DNA from: Micrococcus lacusdianchii
Lineage (GTDB): Bacteria; Actinomycetota; Actinomycetes; Actinomycetales; Micrococcaceae
Assembly: GCF_023155805.1 (NCBI RefSeq)
Contig: NZ_JAKNUW010000011.1
Span: 1 to 64,000 of the forward strand
Direction of reading: 5' to 3'
DNA: 64,000 bases
Numbering within the stretch: position 1 is the stretch's first letter; each line of letters starts with the position of its first letter. The position numbers and the translations under genes are program-made. Below the pieces are notes generated by a model. That model did not search any database, was not told the DNA's origin, and saw only the letters and a program-made list of their open reading frames with translations. Positions 10,267-19,145 of the stretch are shown here, piece by piece.

Positions 10267-11412
10267 TCAGGCGGCCGGCAGCTCGCGCTGGTCCGGGCCG
10301 TCGTAGGCGGACAGCGGGCGGATCAGGGCGTTGGCGGCGCGCTGCTCCATGATGTGCGCGGTCCAGCCGGTGATGCGGGCGGCGATGAAGATCGGCGTGA
10401 ACATCTCGGTGTCGAAGCCCATCAGGTGGTACGTCGGGCCGGCCGGGTAGTCGAGGTTCGGCTTGATCCGCTTGGCCTCGTCCATGGCCTGCTCGAGGCC
10501 GTCGTACAGGCCCAGCAATTCGTGGCGGCCATAGTGCTCGATCATGCGGTCCAGCGCGGCCTTCATGGTGGGCACGCGGGAGTCGCCGTTCTTGTACACG
10601 CGGTGGCCGAAGCCCATGACCTTCTTCTTCTGGGCCAGGGCGTCCTCCATCCAGGCCTTCGAGCGGGCGGCGGCATCCTCGCGGGACTCCTCCTTGCGAA
10701 TGCCGATCTCGTCGAAGGTGTGCATCACGGCCTCGTTCGCGCCGCCGTGCAGCGGGCCCTTGAGGGCGCCGATGGCGCCGGTCACGGCCGAGTGGAGGTC
10801 GGAGAGCGTCGAGGTGATCACGCGCGCCGTGAAGGTGGAGGCGTTGAAGGAGTGCTCGGCGTAGAGGACCATCGAGACGCGGAACGCGTCCACGACCTCC
10901 TCCGGCTGCTCCTCGCCGAAGGTCATCCAGAGGAAGTTGGCGGAGTAGTCCAGCTCCGGGTTCGGCTCCACGACGTCCTGGCCGCGGCGGCGGCGCTGGT
11001 CGTAGGCCACGACGGCCGGGAACGCGGCGAAGAGGGCCTTGGCCTTCTCCAGCTCGGCCTCGGGGGAGGAGTCCTCCGCCTTCGGGTGGTTCGCGCCCAG
11101 CACGGACACGGCGGTGCGGCCCACGTCCATCGGGTGGCAGTCGATGGGCAACAGGTCGACGGCCTGCTTGACCTTCGGGTCGAGGGTGCGGTGCCCGCGC
11201 TCGAACTCCTGGAACTCCTTGAGCTCCGACTCGGTCGGCAGCTCGCCGGTCCACAGCAGCAGGGCGACGGCCTCGAACGGCAGGTGCGCCGCCAGGTCCT
11301 GCACCGGGTAGCCGCGGTACAGCAGGGAGTTGGTCTCCGGGTTGACCTTGGAGATCGCGGTGGTGTCCACCACGACGCCGGCCAGGCCCTTCTTGATCTC
11401 GGTGTCGGTCAT
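10267..11412 (-). CDS. prpC: 2-methylcitrate synthase
   Basis: A 381-aa citrate synthase family enzyme that joins propionyl-CoA and oxaloacetate to 2-methylcitrate. Family hallmarks include the catalytic-His segments PLHGGANEAV and GFGHRVYKNGDSR. Its place behind prpD and prpB indicates the methylcitrate cycle rather than the TCA cycle, although such enzymes often also make citrate. GAGGAGGG lies just before the ATG. It is the last gene of the gntR-prpD-prpB-prpC operon, 59 bases after prpB, and ends at the strong bidirectional hairpin. Confidence 0.93.
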   Translation of the reverse strand: MTDTEIKKGLAGVVVDTTAISKVNPETNSLLYRGYPVQDLAAHLPFEAVALLLWTGELPTESELKEFQEFERGHRTLDPKVKQAVDLLPIDCHPMDVGRTAVSVLGANHPKAEDSSPEAELEKAKALFAAFPAVVAYDQRRRRGQDVVEPNPELDYSANFLWMTFGEEQPEEVVDAFRVSMVLYAEHSFNASTFTARVITSTLSDLHSAVTGAIGALKGPLHGGANEAVMHTFDEIGIRKEESREDAAARSKAWMEDALAQKKKVMGFGHRVYKNGDSRVPTMKAALDRMIEHYGRHELLGLYDGLEQAMDEAKRIKPNLDYPAGPTYHLMGFDTEMFTPIFIAARITGWTAHIMEQRAANALIRPLSAYDGPDQRELPAA

Positions 11413-11471
11413 GATGTCCCTCCTCGAGGGGGAGGCGGCCCGCCCGGTGAGGGCGGGCCGCGGTGGCGGGG

Positions 11472-12410
11472 TCAGAGGTTGGCGTTGTTGGAGTCGATGT
11501 CCAGGGTCGGCACGTCGAAGTTGAAGATGCCGGTGTCGAACGTGTTGTACGCCTCGTAGTCCACGAGCTCGTAGAGTCGCACCCGGGTGAGCATCTGCTC
11601 CACCTGGGACTGCTGGGTGCCCTCCTCCCTGATGGCGTCGAGCACCCGCTCGGAGGCGCCCAGGGAGGCGCGCAGCAGGGTGACCGGGTAGATCACCATG
11701 GACACGCCGGCCTCGGCCAGCTGGTCTCGGGTGAACAGCTCGGACTTGCCGAACTCGGTCATGTTGGCCAGCACCGGCACGCCCAGGGGCTCGAGCGCGC
11801 GGCACACGGTCTCGAACTCGCCGAGGTCCTTGAGGGCCTCCGGGAAGATCGCGTCCGCCCCGGCCTCCACGAGGGCCTTCATGCGGGCGATCGCGGCCTC
11901 CAGGCCCTCCACGGCGCGCAGGTCGGTGCGCGCCATGATCAGGAAGTTCGGGTCCCGGCGGGCCTCCACCGCGGCGGCGATGCGCTTGACCGCGGTGTCC
12001 AGGTCCACCATGTTCTTGCCGTCGAGGTGGCCGCACCGCTTCGGGTTGAACTGGTCCTCGATGTGGCAGCCGGCCAGGCCGGCGTCCTCGAGCTCCTGGA
12101 TCGTGCGGGCCACGTTCATCGGCTCGCCGAAGCCCGTGTCCGCGTCGATGATGCACGGCAGCTCCGTCAGGCGCGCGATCTGCCCGCCGCGGGCGGCGAC
12201 CTCGGTCAGCGTGGTCAGGCCGACGTCGGGCAGGCCGAGCTCGTTGGCCAGGACCGCGCCGGAGATGTAGACCCCGGGGAAGCCCTTCTCCTCGATCAGC
12301 TTGGCCGACAGCGGCGTGAAGGCGCCGGGGAACTGCTGCGCTCCGCCCTTCTTCAGGGTCTCCCGCAGGTCGAGGCGCTTCTGCGCGGCGGTTCTCTTGG
12401 CGTACAGCAT
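11472..12410 (-). CDS. prpB: 2-methylisocitrate lyase
   Basis: A 312-aa member of the isocitrate lyase/PEP mutase family that splits 2-methylisocitrate into pyruvate and succinate. The metal site motif DADTGFG is at residues 89-95 and the catalytic loop motif KRCGH is at 124-128. Both are intact. The ATG overlaps the last base of the prpD stop (TGATG), so the two are translationally coupled. Length is typical for PrpB and shorter than true isocitrate lyase. Confidence 0.95.
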   Translation of the reverse strand: MLYAKRTAAQKRLDLRETLKKGGAQQFPGAFTPLSAKLIEEKGFPGVYISGAVLANELGLPDVGLTTLTEVAARGGQIARLTELPCIIDADTGFGEPMNVARTIQELEDAGLAGCHIEDQFNPKRCGHLDGKNMVDLDTAVKRIAAAVEARRDPNFLIMARTDLRAVEGLEAAIARMKALVEAGADAIFPEALKDLGEFETVCRALEPLGVPVLANMTEFGKSELFTRDQLAEAGVSMVIYPVTLLRASLGASERVLDAIREEGTQQSQVEQMLTRVRLYELVDYEAYNTFDTGIFNFDVPTLDIDSNNANL

Positions 12411-13936
12411 CAGAACAGGCCCTTCGGCGCGGCGGCGAGATCGGCCTCGGAGAGGAAGGCCGGGTCGGCCTGGACGTTGAGCTGGTCCAGCTCACCCGGG
12501 CCGAGCTCGGCGAGGCGCTGCACGGCCTCGAGGAAGCGGTCCTGCTCCTCGGCGGTCACGATGCCGTCGGCAAGGGTGCGGAACTTCTGGATGTACTGCT
12601 CGCGGGAGAACGGCCGGGCCCCCAGCGGGTGGGCGTCGGCCACCGCGATCTCGTCCGTGATCACGGTGCCGTCCGTCAGGGTGATCTCCACCGCGCCGCC
12701 GAACGCCTTCTCGGTGAGGTCGTTCGAGTGGTAGCGGCGGGTCCACTCCGGGTCCTCCACCGTGGTCACCTTGTGCCACAGGGCGACGGTGTCCTCCCGG
12801 CCCGCACGCTCGGGGGAGTACGAGTCCACGTGGTGCCATGCGCCGTCCTGGAGGGCCACGGTGAAGATGTAGGGGATCGAGTGGTCGAGGGTCTCGCGCG
12901 AGGCGGTGGGGTCGTACTTCTGCGGGTCGTTGGCGCCGGAGCCGATCACGTAGTGGGTGTGGTGCGAGGTCTTGATCAGCACCGACTCGACGTTCGCCGG
13001 GTCGGTGGCCTCCGGGTGCTCGTTGTGGAGCCTGCGGGCCAGGTCGATCCAGGCCTGGGCCTGGTACTCCGCGGAGTGCTCCTTGGTGTAGGTGTCCAGG
13101 ATGCCGCGCTTGGGCTCGCCCTGCTCGGGCAGCGGGACCACGTAGTGGGCGTCCTTGCCGTCGAGCATCCAGGCGATCACGCCGTCCTCGCCCTCGTAGA
13201 TCGGCACGGGGGAGGTCTGGCCGCGCATCGCGCGGTCCGCGGCCTCCACGGCCATCTTGCCGGCGAAGGCCGGGGCGTGGGCCTTCCAGGTGGAGATCTC
13301 GCCCTTGCGGGACTGGCGTGTAGCCGTCGTCGTGTGCAGGCCCTGGCCGACGGCCTGGAACACGGTCTCGGAGTCGAGGCCTAGGAGGGTGCCGATGCCG
13401 GCCGAGGCGGACGGGCCGATGTGGGCCACGTGGTCGATCTTGTGCTTGTGCAGGCAGATGGACTTCACGAGGTCCACCTGGACCTCGTAGCCGGTGGCGA
13501 TGCCGCGGATGAGGTCGCGGCCGGAGCGGCTGGCGTGCTGGGCGACGGCGAGGATCGGCGGGATGTTGTCGCCGGGGTGCGAGTACTCCTCGGACAGGAA
13601 CGTGTCGTGGTAGTCCAGCTCGCGCACGGCCACGCCGTTGGCCCACGCGGCCCACTCGGGGGAGACCTTGCGGTCCACGCCGAACACGGTGGCACCGACG
13701 CCACCGGTGGAGACGGGGTGGGACAGCGCCTGGGCGCGGGCGGCCACGATCGGGCCGCGCTTGAGGGAGGCCACAGCCACGGAGGCGTTGTCGATGATGC
13801 GGTTGACGATCATCTCCTCGACCTCGGGCAGGACCTCCACCGGGTCGACCGCGACCTCGGCGATCTTCCAGGCGAGCTGGTCCTCGCGGGCCAGCTCGTC
13901 GGCGGAGGGGTGGACGCGGACGTCGTGGTTCTTCAC
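12410..13936 (-). CDS. prpD: 2-methylcitrate dehydratase PrpD
   Basis: A 508-aa MmgE/PrpD family protein that dehydrates 2-methylcitrate to 2-methyl-cis-aconitate without an iron-sulfur cluster. The early segment with ELDYHDTF and [15 protein letters not shown], and the middle [14 protein letters not shown], are characteristic. It starts with GTG overlapping the gntR stop (GTGA). The full methylcitrate set prpD, prpB and prpC lies in this operon. No separate aconitase-type AcnD is present. Confidence 0.95.
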   Translation of the reverse strand: MKNHDVRVHPSADELAREDQLAWKIAEVAVDPVEVLPEVEEMIVNRIIDNASVAVASLKRGPIVAARAQALSHPVSTGGVGATVFGVDRKVSPEWAAWANGVAVRELDYHDTFLSEEYSHPGDNIPPILAVAQHASRSGRDLIRGIATGYEVQVDLVKSICLHKHKIDHVAHIGPSASAGIGTLLGLDSETVFQAVGQGLHTTTATRQSRKGEISTWKAHAPAFAGKMAVEAADRAMRGQTSPVPIYEGEDGVIAWMLDGKDAHYVVPLPEQGEPKRGILDTYTKEHSAEYQAQAWIDLARRLHNEHPEATDPANVESVLIKTSHHTHYVIGSGANDPQKYDPTASRETLDHSIPYIFTVALQDGAWHHVDSYSPERAGREDTVALWHKVTTVEDPEWTRRYHSNDLTEKAFGGAVEITLTDGTVITDEIAVADAHPLGARPFSREQYIQKFRTLADGIVTAEEQDRFLEAVQRLAELGPGELDQLNVQADPAFLSEADLAAAPKGLF

Positions 13937-14622
13937 GGACGGTCTCCTTCGGAGGTGGTGAGCAGTGCGGTGGGGTCCTCGGCCCGGCCGTGCCGGGTGA
14001 GGTGGCTGAAGGCGTGGTGCAGGTGCACCCGCGTGGTGGCGTCGGCCAGGTCGGCCGCGCCGGCGGCCACGGCGGCGGCGATGTCCGCATGCTCGGCGGC
14101 CGAGGTGGCCAGACGCTCAGGGTCGTGCGCGGCGAGCCGGCGCAGGCGGGCCAGGTGCAGCCGCAGGGTGCGCAGCGTGGACACGAGGTAGGGATTGTCC
14201 GCGGCCTCGTCCAGCCCGGCGTCGAGCGCCGTGGTGAGGCGGTAGTAGTCGCGGGGGTCCCCGCCGGCCTCGAGGTGACCGACCGCTCCGGTGAACCGGT
14301 CCGCCAGATCGGCCATGGCGGCCGCCTGCTCGGCGGTGGCGCGCTGGGCGGCGCGGCGGGCCAGCAGCGACTCCAGTGCGATGCGCAGGTCGAAGAGGTG
14401 CTCGGCCTGCTCGAGCGACAGGTCCGAGACCACGACCCCCCGCCCGGGCGCCTGCTCCGCGAGGCCGTCCGAGACGAGGCGGGACAGGGCCTCGCGCACC
14501 GGCGTCCGCGAGATGCCCAGGCGTTCGGCGAGCTCGACCTCGCCGAGCACGGCTCCCGGGGGCAGGTCCCACTCGAGGATCTCCCCGCGCAGCACCTCAT
14601 AGGCGCGTTCACTGGCTCGCAT
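13933..14622 (-). CDS. GntR family regulator (FCD type) of the propionate genes
   Basis: A 229-aa regulator. The N-terminal winged helix-turn-helix spans about residues 5-70, with the recognition segment [19 protein letters not shown]. An all-helical FCD ligand domain follows and carries likely metal or acid ligands ([16 protein letters not shown] and later His residues). It is the first gene of the prp operon and its own -10 region contains a TGTATACA palindrome, so self-repression is likely. It has no Shine-Dalgarno sequence and the -10 ends 6 bases before the ATG. The effector may be 2-methylcitrate or a related acid, by analogy only. Confidence 0.9.
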   Translation of the reverse strand: MRASERAYEVLRGEILEWDLPPGAVLGEVELAERLGISRTPVREALSRLVSDGLAEQAPGRGVVVSDLSLEQAEHLFDLRIALESLLARRAAQRATAEQAAAMADLADRFTGAVGHLEAGGDPRDYYRLTTALDAGLDEAADNPYLVSTLRTLRLHLARLRRLAAHDPERLATSAAEHADIAAAVAAGAADLADATTRVHLHHAFSHLTRHGRAEDPTALLTTSEGDRP

Positions 14623-14628
14623 GCCTTC

Positions 14629-14638
14629 ACTGTATACA
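14629..14638 (-). promoter_or_regulatory. prp operon -10 element overlapped by operator 1
   Basis: On the minus strand TACAGT (14634-14629) ends 6 bases before the gntR ATG. The perfect palindrome TGTATACA at 14631-14638 overlaps it. TNGTATACNA-like palindromes are the usual targets of FCD-type GntR proteins. A repressor bound here would block polymerase at the prp operon promoter. Confidence 0.75.
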
Positions 14639-14693
14639 CGTCGGGGCGATGGAGGAAGTTTCCTGCCGGACTGCGTCCAAGATGTGGACGTCA

Positions 14694-14701
14694 TGTATAC
14701 A
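14694..14701. promoter_or_regulatory. GntR operator 2 upstream of prpE
   Basis: A second perfect TGTATACA palindrome lies six bases before the prpE -35 box. Its centre is 63 bp from the centre of operator 1, close to six helical turns. Both sites share the longer core TGTATACAC. Confidence 0.75.
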
Positions 14702-14707
14702 CACCTC

Positions 14708-14736
14708 TTGTCCATTGTGATGGAGGCCACTATGTT
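14708..14736 (+). promoter_or_regulatory. prpE promoter (leaderless)
   Basis: TTGTCC at 14708-14713 and TATGTT at 14731-14736 are separated by exactly 17 bp. The -10 ends 6 bases before the prpE ATG, so the transcript should start at the A of the start codon. Confidence 0.8.
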
Positions 14737-14742
14737 CGGCCC

Positions 14743-16689
14743 ATGGCGACTCACGACGCACCCACCACCATCGGCCCCTACTCCGACGTCCACGCCCGTT
14801 CGCTGGTGGACCCAGAGGGGTTCTGGCTCGACGCCGCCCGGGCGATCGACTGGACCGTCGCACCGACCCGCGCCCTGGACGACGCGGACGCCCCCCTCTA
14901 CCGCTGGTTCCCCGACGGCGTGCTCAACACGGCCCACAACTGCCTGGACCGGCACGTGGACGCCGGGCGCGGGGACGAGCCCGCCCTCGTGCACGACTCC
15001 GCCATGACCGGCCAGGTCACCCGCTTCACCTACGCGCAGCTGAGGGACGAGGTGGCGGCCCTCGCCGGAGCGCTGGCCGCCCGCGGCGTGGGCAAGGGGG
15101 ACCGGGTGCTGGTCTACCTGCCGATGATCCCGCAGGCCCCGATCGCGATGCTCGCCTGCGCCCGCCTGGGCGCGGTGCACTCCGTGGTCTTCGGCGGGTT
15201 CGCCCCCCGCGAGCTCGCTGCACGGATCGACGACGCCACCCCGGACGTCGTGCTGACCTGCACTGGTGGCATCGAGCCCAAGCGCCGGGTCGAGTACCTG
15301 CCCGCCGTGGCCGAGGCCCTGGAGCTCGCCTCCCGCCCGGTGCGCACCGTGCTGGTCCACGCGCGCGAGGGCTTCGAGACCGCGCTCGAGGACGTGTCCG
15401 CTCGCGGCGGCGCCGCGTGGGAGGACTGGGGGGCCGCCGTCGCCGGCGCCGAGCCCGCCGCGTGTGTGGACGTCGCCGCCACCGACCCGCTGTACGTGCT
15501 CTACACGTCGGGGACCACCGGCAGGCCCAAGGGGGTGGTGCGGGACAACGGCGGGCACGCGGTGGCCCTGCGCTGGACCATGGAGAACATCTACGACGTC
15601 GGCCCGGACCAGGCCATGTGCACGGCCTCGGACGTGGGCTGGGTGGTCGGCCACTCGTATATCGTGTACGGTCCGCTGCTGGCTGGCGCCACCACCGTGA
15701 TGTATGAGGGCAAGCCGGTCGGCACTCCGGACGCCGGCGCCTTCTGGCGCCTGATCGAGGACCACGGGGTGCGCTCCTTCTTCACCGCCCCCACCGCGCT
15801 GCGCGCGATCCGCAAGGTCGACCCCGAGGGCGAGATGCTCAAGGCCCACGACCTGTCCTCGCTGACGCACTTCTTCGCCGCCGGCGAGCGCCTGGACCCG
15901 GAGACGCAGCGGTGGATCGAGGGCCTGCTCGAGATGCCGGTGATCGACCACTGGTGGCAGACGGAGACGTGCTGGGCGATCGCCGCCAACCCGGTGGGGC
16001 TGCAGGAGCTGCCGGTCAAGGTCGGCTCCGCCTCGGTGCCCAGCCCGGGCTTCGACCTCGTGGTCCTGGACGGCCTCGGCGAGGAGGTGCCGGCGGGCAC
16101 CGAGGGCAACATCGCCGTCCGCCTTCCCCTGCCCCCGGGCACCCTGCCCACCCTGTGGGGCGCCGACCAGCGGTACGTCGACTCCTACCTCTCCGCCTTC
16201 CCCGGACACTACGCCACCGGCGACTCCGGCGTGGTGGACCAGGACGGCTATGTGTTCGTCCTCGGCCGCACCGACGACGTCATCAACGTCTCGGGCCACC
16301 GTCTCTCCACCGGCGTGCTCGAGGCGGCCCTCGCAGCCCACCCGGCGGTGGCGGAGTGCGCCGTGATCGGTCTGGTGGACCCGATCAAGGGCCAGCGCCC
16401 CTCCGGGTACGTGGTGCTCACGTCGGGCGTCGCGGTGCCCGAGCCGGGCTCGGAGGCCGAGGCGGAGCTGCTGGACGCGCTGCGGCAGGCGGTCCGCCGC
16501 GAGGTCGGCCCGGTGGCGGACTTCCGTGACGTCGTCGTGGTGGAGGCCCTGCCCAAGACCCGCTCGGGCAAGATCCTGCGCAAGACCCTGCGTCAGATGG
16601 CCGACGGCGAGGACTACACCGTCCCGTCCACCATCGAGGATGCCTCGGTCCTGGAGCAGCTGCAGCCGCTGCTGCGTCCCGAGAGCTGA
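14743..16689 (+). CDS. prpE: Propionyl-CoA synthetase
   Basis: A 648-aa AMP-forming acyl-CoA synthetase. The ATP-binding motif [11 protein letters not shown] lies at about residues 251-261. The motif [10 protein letters not shown], the hinge region around [13 protein letters not shown], and the C-terminal acetylatable lysine motif [12 protein letters not shown] are all present. The DHWWQTET signature and the prp setting favour propionate over acetate. It provides propionyl-CoA to the divergent methylcitrate operon. The ATG was chosen from the promoter position, since the reading frame upstream is the shadow of gntR. Confidence 0.93.
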   Translation: MATHDAPTTIGPYSDVHARSLVDPEGFWLDAARAIDWTVAPTRALDDADAPLYRWFPDGVLNTAHNCLDRHVDAGRGDEPALVHDSAMTGQVTRFTYAQLRDEVAALAGALAARGVGKGDRVLVYLPMIPQAPIAMLACARLGAVHSVVFGGFAPRELAARIDDATPDVVLTCTGGIEPKRRVEYLPAVAEALELASRPVRTVLVHAREGFETALEDVSARGGAAWEDWGAAVAGAEPAACVDVAATDPLYVLYTSGTTGRPKGVVRDNGGHAVALRWTMENIYDVGPDQAMCTASDVGWVVGHSYIVYGPLLAGATTVMYEGKPVGTPDAGAFWRLIEDHGVRSFFTAPTALRAIRKVDPEGEMLKAHDLSSLTHFFAAGERLDPETQRWIEGLLEMPVIDHWWQTETCWAIAANPVGLQELPVKVGSASVPSPGFDLVVLDGLGEEVPAGTEGNIAVRLPLPPGTLPTLWGADQRYVDSYLSAFPGHYATGDSGVVDQDGYVFVLGRTDDVINVSGHRLSTGVLEAALAAHPAVAECAVIGLVDPIKGQRPSGYVVLTSGVAVPEPGSEAEAELLDALRQAVRREVGPVADFRDVVVVEALPKTRSGKILRKTLRQMADGEDYTVPSTIEDASVLEQLQPLLRPES

Positions 16690-16784
16690 GCGCTCGGCTC
16701 CGTCCTCGCGCCGCCGATACTCGTGTTCCGGTCGGCCGCGACCGCCCCCGTGAACCCCGCGCCGCGGGCCTGCAGGCGCACCGC

Positions 16785-16940
16785 CCCGAGCTGCTCGGCG
16801 GCATGGGAGTGATCGTGGGCATCGACAGGTTCATGTCCGAGGCTCGTGCGCTCACCAACTTCACCGGCAACGCGGTGGCCACGCTCCTGAACGGCACGTG
16901 GGTCGGCGAGTTCGACGGCGACCGCGCCCGCGCAGGCCTT
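16785..16940 (+). pseudogene. dctA: Remnant of a DctA-type dicarboxylate symporter (C-terminus only)
   Basis: The frame here encodes [19 protein letters not shown], continuing with [10 protein letters not shown] and a GTWVGEFD segment. This is the well-conserved last transmembrane region and tail of Na+/H+:dicarboxylate (DctA/GltP family) carriers. Nothing upstream in the 95 bases after prpE resembles the rest of a carrier of about 430 residues, and similarity fades after about 16940. I read this as the 3' stub of a deleted transporter gene. Loss next to a propionate locus would remove C4-dicarboxylate uptake at this site. Confidence 0.7.
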
Positions 16941-17023
16941 CGAGGGCCCCCCGGCTCGAGCCCGAACGTGGCGATGGCCGCCGTCGTGCGGGGCCCCTCC
17001 GCCGTCAGGAGGCGCGCAGGCAC

Positions 17024-17029
17024 TAGGGT
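17024..17029 (+). promoter_or_regulatory. Possible -10 element of parA
   Basis: TAGGGT lies 97 bases before the parA GTG in the gap that also holds the dctA remnant. The spacing would give a leader of about 90 bases containing the ribosome site GGAAGGAG. No clear -35 is seen. Confidence 0.4.
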
Positions 17030-17126
17030 GGAGCGCGAGCAGGACGCCCGCGGCGGCCGCCCCGGAACGGGGTCCGGCCCGCCGCGCCGGGCGCGAGACC
17101 CGACCGTGGAAGGAGCCGGCGCCGCC

Positions 17127-18014
17127 GTGACCCCCCAGGACCCGATCCCCGTGATGACGATCCACGGCGAGCCCGTGCTCGGCCCCACGGGCCGCCCGAA
17201 GCACGACTTCCCCGAGCCCGCGCCGCTGACCACGCACGGCCCGGCCCGGATCATCTCGATGGTGAACCAGAAGGGCGGCGTCGGGAAGACCACCTCCACC
17301 ATCAACCTGGGCGCCGCGCTCGCGGGCTACGGCCGCCGCGTGCTCATGGTGGACTTCGACCCCCAGGGGGCGCTGTCCGCCGGGCTGGGCGCGGACCCGT
17401 ACGAGCTGGACACCACGGTCTACAACGTGCTCATGGAGCGCAAGGTCACCGCGCGGGACGCGATCATGGCCACCGAGTTCGAGGACATGGACCTGCTGCC
17501 GGCCAACATCGACCTCTCCGCCGCGGAGGTGCAGCTGGTGAACGAGGTGGCCCGCGAGCAGGTCCTCGAGCGAGCGCTCCGGCAGGTGAAGGACGACTAC
17601 GACGTCGTGCTGATCGACTGCCAGCCCTCCTTGGGCCTGCTGACGGTCAACGCGCTGACCGCGTCCGACGGGGTGATCATCCCGCTCACCGCGGAGTTCT
17701 TCGCCCTGCGCGCCGTCGCCCTGCTCGTGGAGACCATCGAGAAGGTCCAGGACCGCTTGAACCCGGACCTGGAGATCGACGGCGTCCTGGCCACCATGTT
17801 CGACCAGCGCACCCTCCACTCGAAGGAGGTCGTGGGATCGCTGGTGGACGGGTTCGGCGACCGCGTCTTCGAAACCGTGATCAAGCGCTCCATCAAGTTC
17901 GCCGACGCCACGGTGGCGGCCACGCCCATCACGATCTTCGCGGAGAACCACGACGGCGCGAAGGCATACCGGCAGCTCGCGCGCGAGCTGATCAGCCGCG
18001 GCGGCGCCCCGTGA
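17127..18014 (+). CDS. ParA/Soj family ATPase
   Basis: A 295-aa deviant Walker A ATPase (KGGVGKTT in [14 protein letters not shown], residues about 47-55), with the switch segments [11 protein letters not shown] and [11 protein letters not shown] 40-residue N-terminal extension precedes the fold. No parB follows, so this is the orphan ParA-like protein that in relatives starts the parA-scpA-scpB-rluB run, not the origin-partition ParA. The GTG start has GGAAGGAG 11 bases upstream; longer in-frame starts would include the dctA remnant. scpA and scpB are missing downstream. Confidence 0.88.
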   Translation: MTPQDPIPVMTIHGEPVLGPTGRPKHDFPEPAPLTTHGPARIISMVNQKGGVGKTTSTINLGAALAGYGRRVLMVDFDPQGALSAGLGADPYELDTTVYNVLMERKVTARDAIMATEFEDMDLLPANIDLSAAEVQLVNEVAREQVLERALRQVKDDYDVVLIDCQPSLGLLTVNALTASDGVIIPLTAEFFALRAVALLVETIEKVQDRLNPDLEIDGVLATMFDQRTLHSKEVVGSLVDGFGDRVFETVIKRSIKFADATVAATPITIFAENHDGAKAYRQLARELISRGGAP

Positions 18015-18050
18015 CCGGCCCCGCCTGAGCATCCCGGGCCGGGATCTGCG

Positions 18051-18056
18051 AGAATG
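18051..18056 (+). promoter_or_regulatory. Possible -10 element for the pseudouridine synthase operon
   Basis: GAGAAT follows a small dyad (ATCCCG GGC CGGGAT, 18032-18046) in the 171-base gap after parA. It would give a leader of about 120 bases. The hexamer keeps only the A2 and T6 positions of the consensus, so this is weak. Confidence 0.3.
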
Positions 18057-18185
18057 GGCCGATGGGCGAGCGCACCGCCGCCCGGACGCGGCGCCACCAG
18101 GCCGCCGCCACGATCCCATCACACCGCCCCCTTCGGCATGCTGACGCGCGCCCGGCGGGGAGGAGACCGGAAGGACCCCGTCACC

Positions 18186-19145
18186 ATGGACAGCCGCAAG
18201 CCGCGAGGCTCCGGACGCACCCCCGCCGCAGGACGCCGCGGGGGACCGTTCGCGGAGCGAGACTTCCAGCGCAACCTCGGCCCCCGCCGCCGTCCCCGCC
18301 GCGAGCGGGACGAGCCCGCGTTCGACGACGCCGCGGTCGACTCCGGTCCGCGGGGCCGCCGCGGCCGGGGCGCGGGGGAGGCCCGCGCCAAGGCCAAGAA
18401 CCTCGACGAGATCCACGTGGCGGACGGCGAGCGCCTGCAGAAGGTGCTGGCCGCCGCCGGCGTCGCCTCGCGCCGCGTGTGCGAGGACCTGATCGCCGAG
18501 GGGCGCGTGGAGGTGGACGGCGTCGTCGTCACCGAGCCCGGCGTGCGCGTGGACCCCGCCACCGCGCGCATCCACGTGGACGGCATCTCCGTCCAGACGG
18601 ACGTCACCAAGCAGTACTTCGTGTTCAACAAGCCGCGGGGCGTCATCTCCACGATGATCGACCCCGAGGGCCGCCCCTCGATCGCCACGTACCTCAAGCC
18701 GGGGCAGGAGAACCTGTTCCATGTGGGCCGCCTGGACAACGAGACCGAGGGACTGCTGATCCTCACCAACGACGGCGAGCTCGCCAACCGTCTCACCCAC
18801 CCCAGCTGGGAGGTGCCCAAGACCTACCTGGTGCAGACCCGCGGTCCCCTCGCGAAGGGCGTGTCCAACCTGCTGCGTGAGGGCGTGGAGCTGGAGGACG
18901 GCGTCGCGAGGGTGGACTCGTTCAAGCTCGTGGACTCGACACCGGGCCACGTCCTGGTGGAGGTCGTCCTGCACTCGGGCCGCAACCGGATCGTGCGCCG
19001 CATGTTCCGGGAGATCGGCCACCCCGTGGAGCGTCTCGTGCGCGTCAAGGTCGGCCCCATCCTCCTGGGCGACCAGAAGCAGGGCACTGTGCGCGCGCTC
19101 AGCGCCCAGGAGCTGGGCCACCTCAAGGCCCTGGTCGGGCTGTGA
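18186..19145 (+). CDS. rluB: rRNA pseudouridine synthase, RluB/RsuA family
   Basis: A 319-aa protein with a basic, disordered N-terminal extension (residues 1-75), an S4 RNA-binding domain (LQKVLAAAGVASRRVCEDLI) and a pseudouridine synthase domain with catalytic Asp184 in GRLDNETEGLLILT. The late motif SGRNRIVRRMFREIGHPV is typical of the RsuA/RluB group. The exact target uridine cannot be read from sequence; RluB acts in 23S rRNA helix 89. The ATG at 18186 has GGAAGGA upstream. Its stop overlaps tyrA by 4 bases (GTGA). Confidence 0.92.
   Translation: MDSRKPRGSGRTPAAGRRGGPFAERDFQRNLGPRRRPRRERDEPAFDDAAVDSGPRGRRGRGAGEARAKAKNLDEIHVADGERLQKVLAAAGVASRRVCEDLIAEGRVEVDGVVVTEPGVRVDPATARIHVDGISVQTDVTKQYFVFNKPRGVISTMIDPEGRPSIATYLKPGQENLFHVGRLDNETEGLLILTNDGELANRLTHPSWEVPKTYLVQTRGPLAKGVSNLLREGVELEDGVARVDSFKLVDSTPGHVLVEVVLHSGRNRIVRRMFREIGHPVERLVRVKVGPILLGDQKQGTVRALSAQELGHLKALVGL

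Noticed and set aside
12410-16689. The prp locus as a horizontally acquired island
   Set aside because: Base composition and codon choice look like the neighbours, and no mobile-element trace or flanking repeat is present.
16803-17126. ParA starting at the upstream ATG with a 108-residue extension
   Set aside because: The extension is the dctA remnant plus unrelated sequence. The GTG at 17127 has a good ribosome site and the ParA homology begins after it.
18062-18880. A possible leaderless gene starting at ATG 18062, five bases after GAGAAT
   Set aside because: The protein is Arg/Pro-rich and runs as a shadow through the pseudouridine synthase gene. The hexamer is a weak -10 match.
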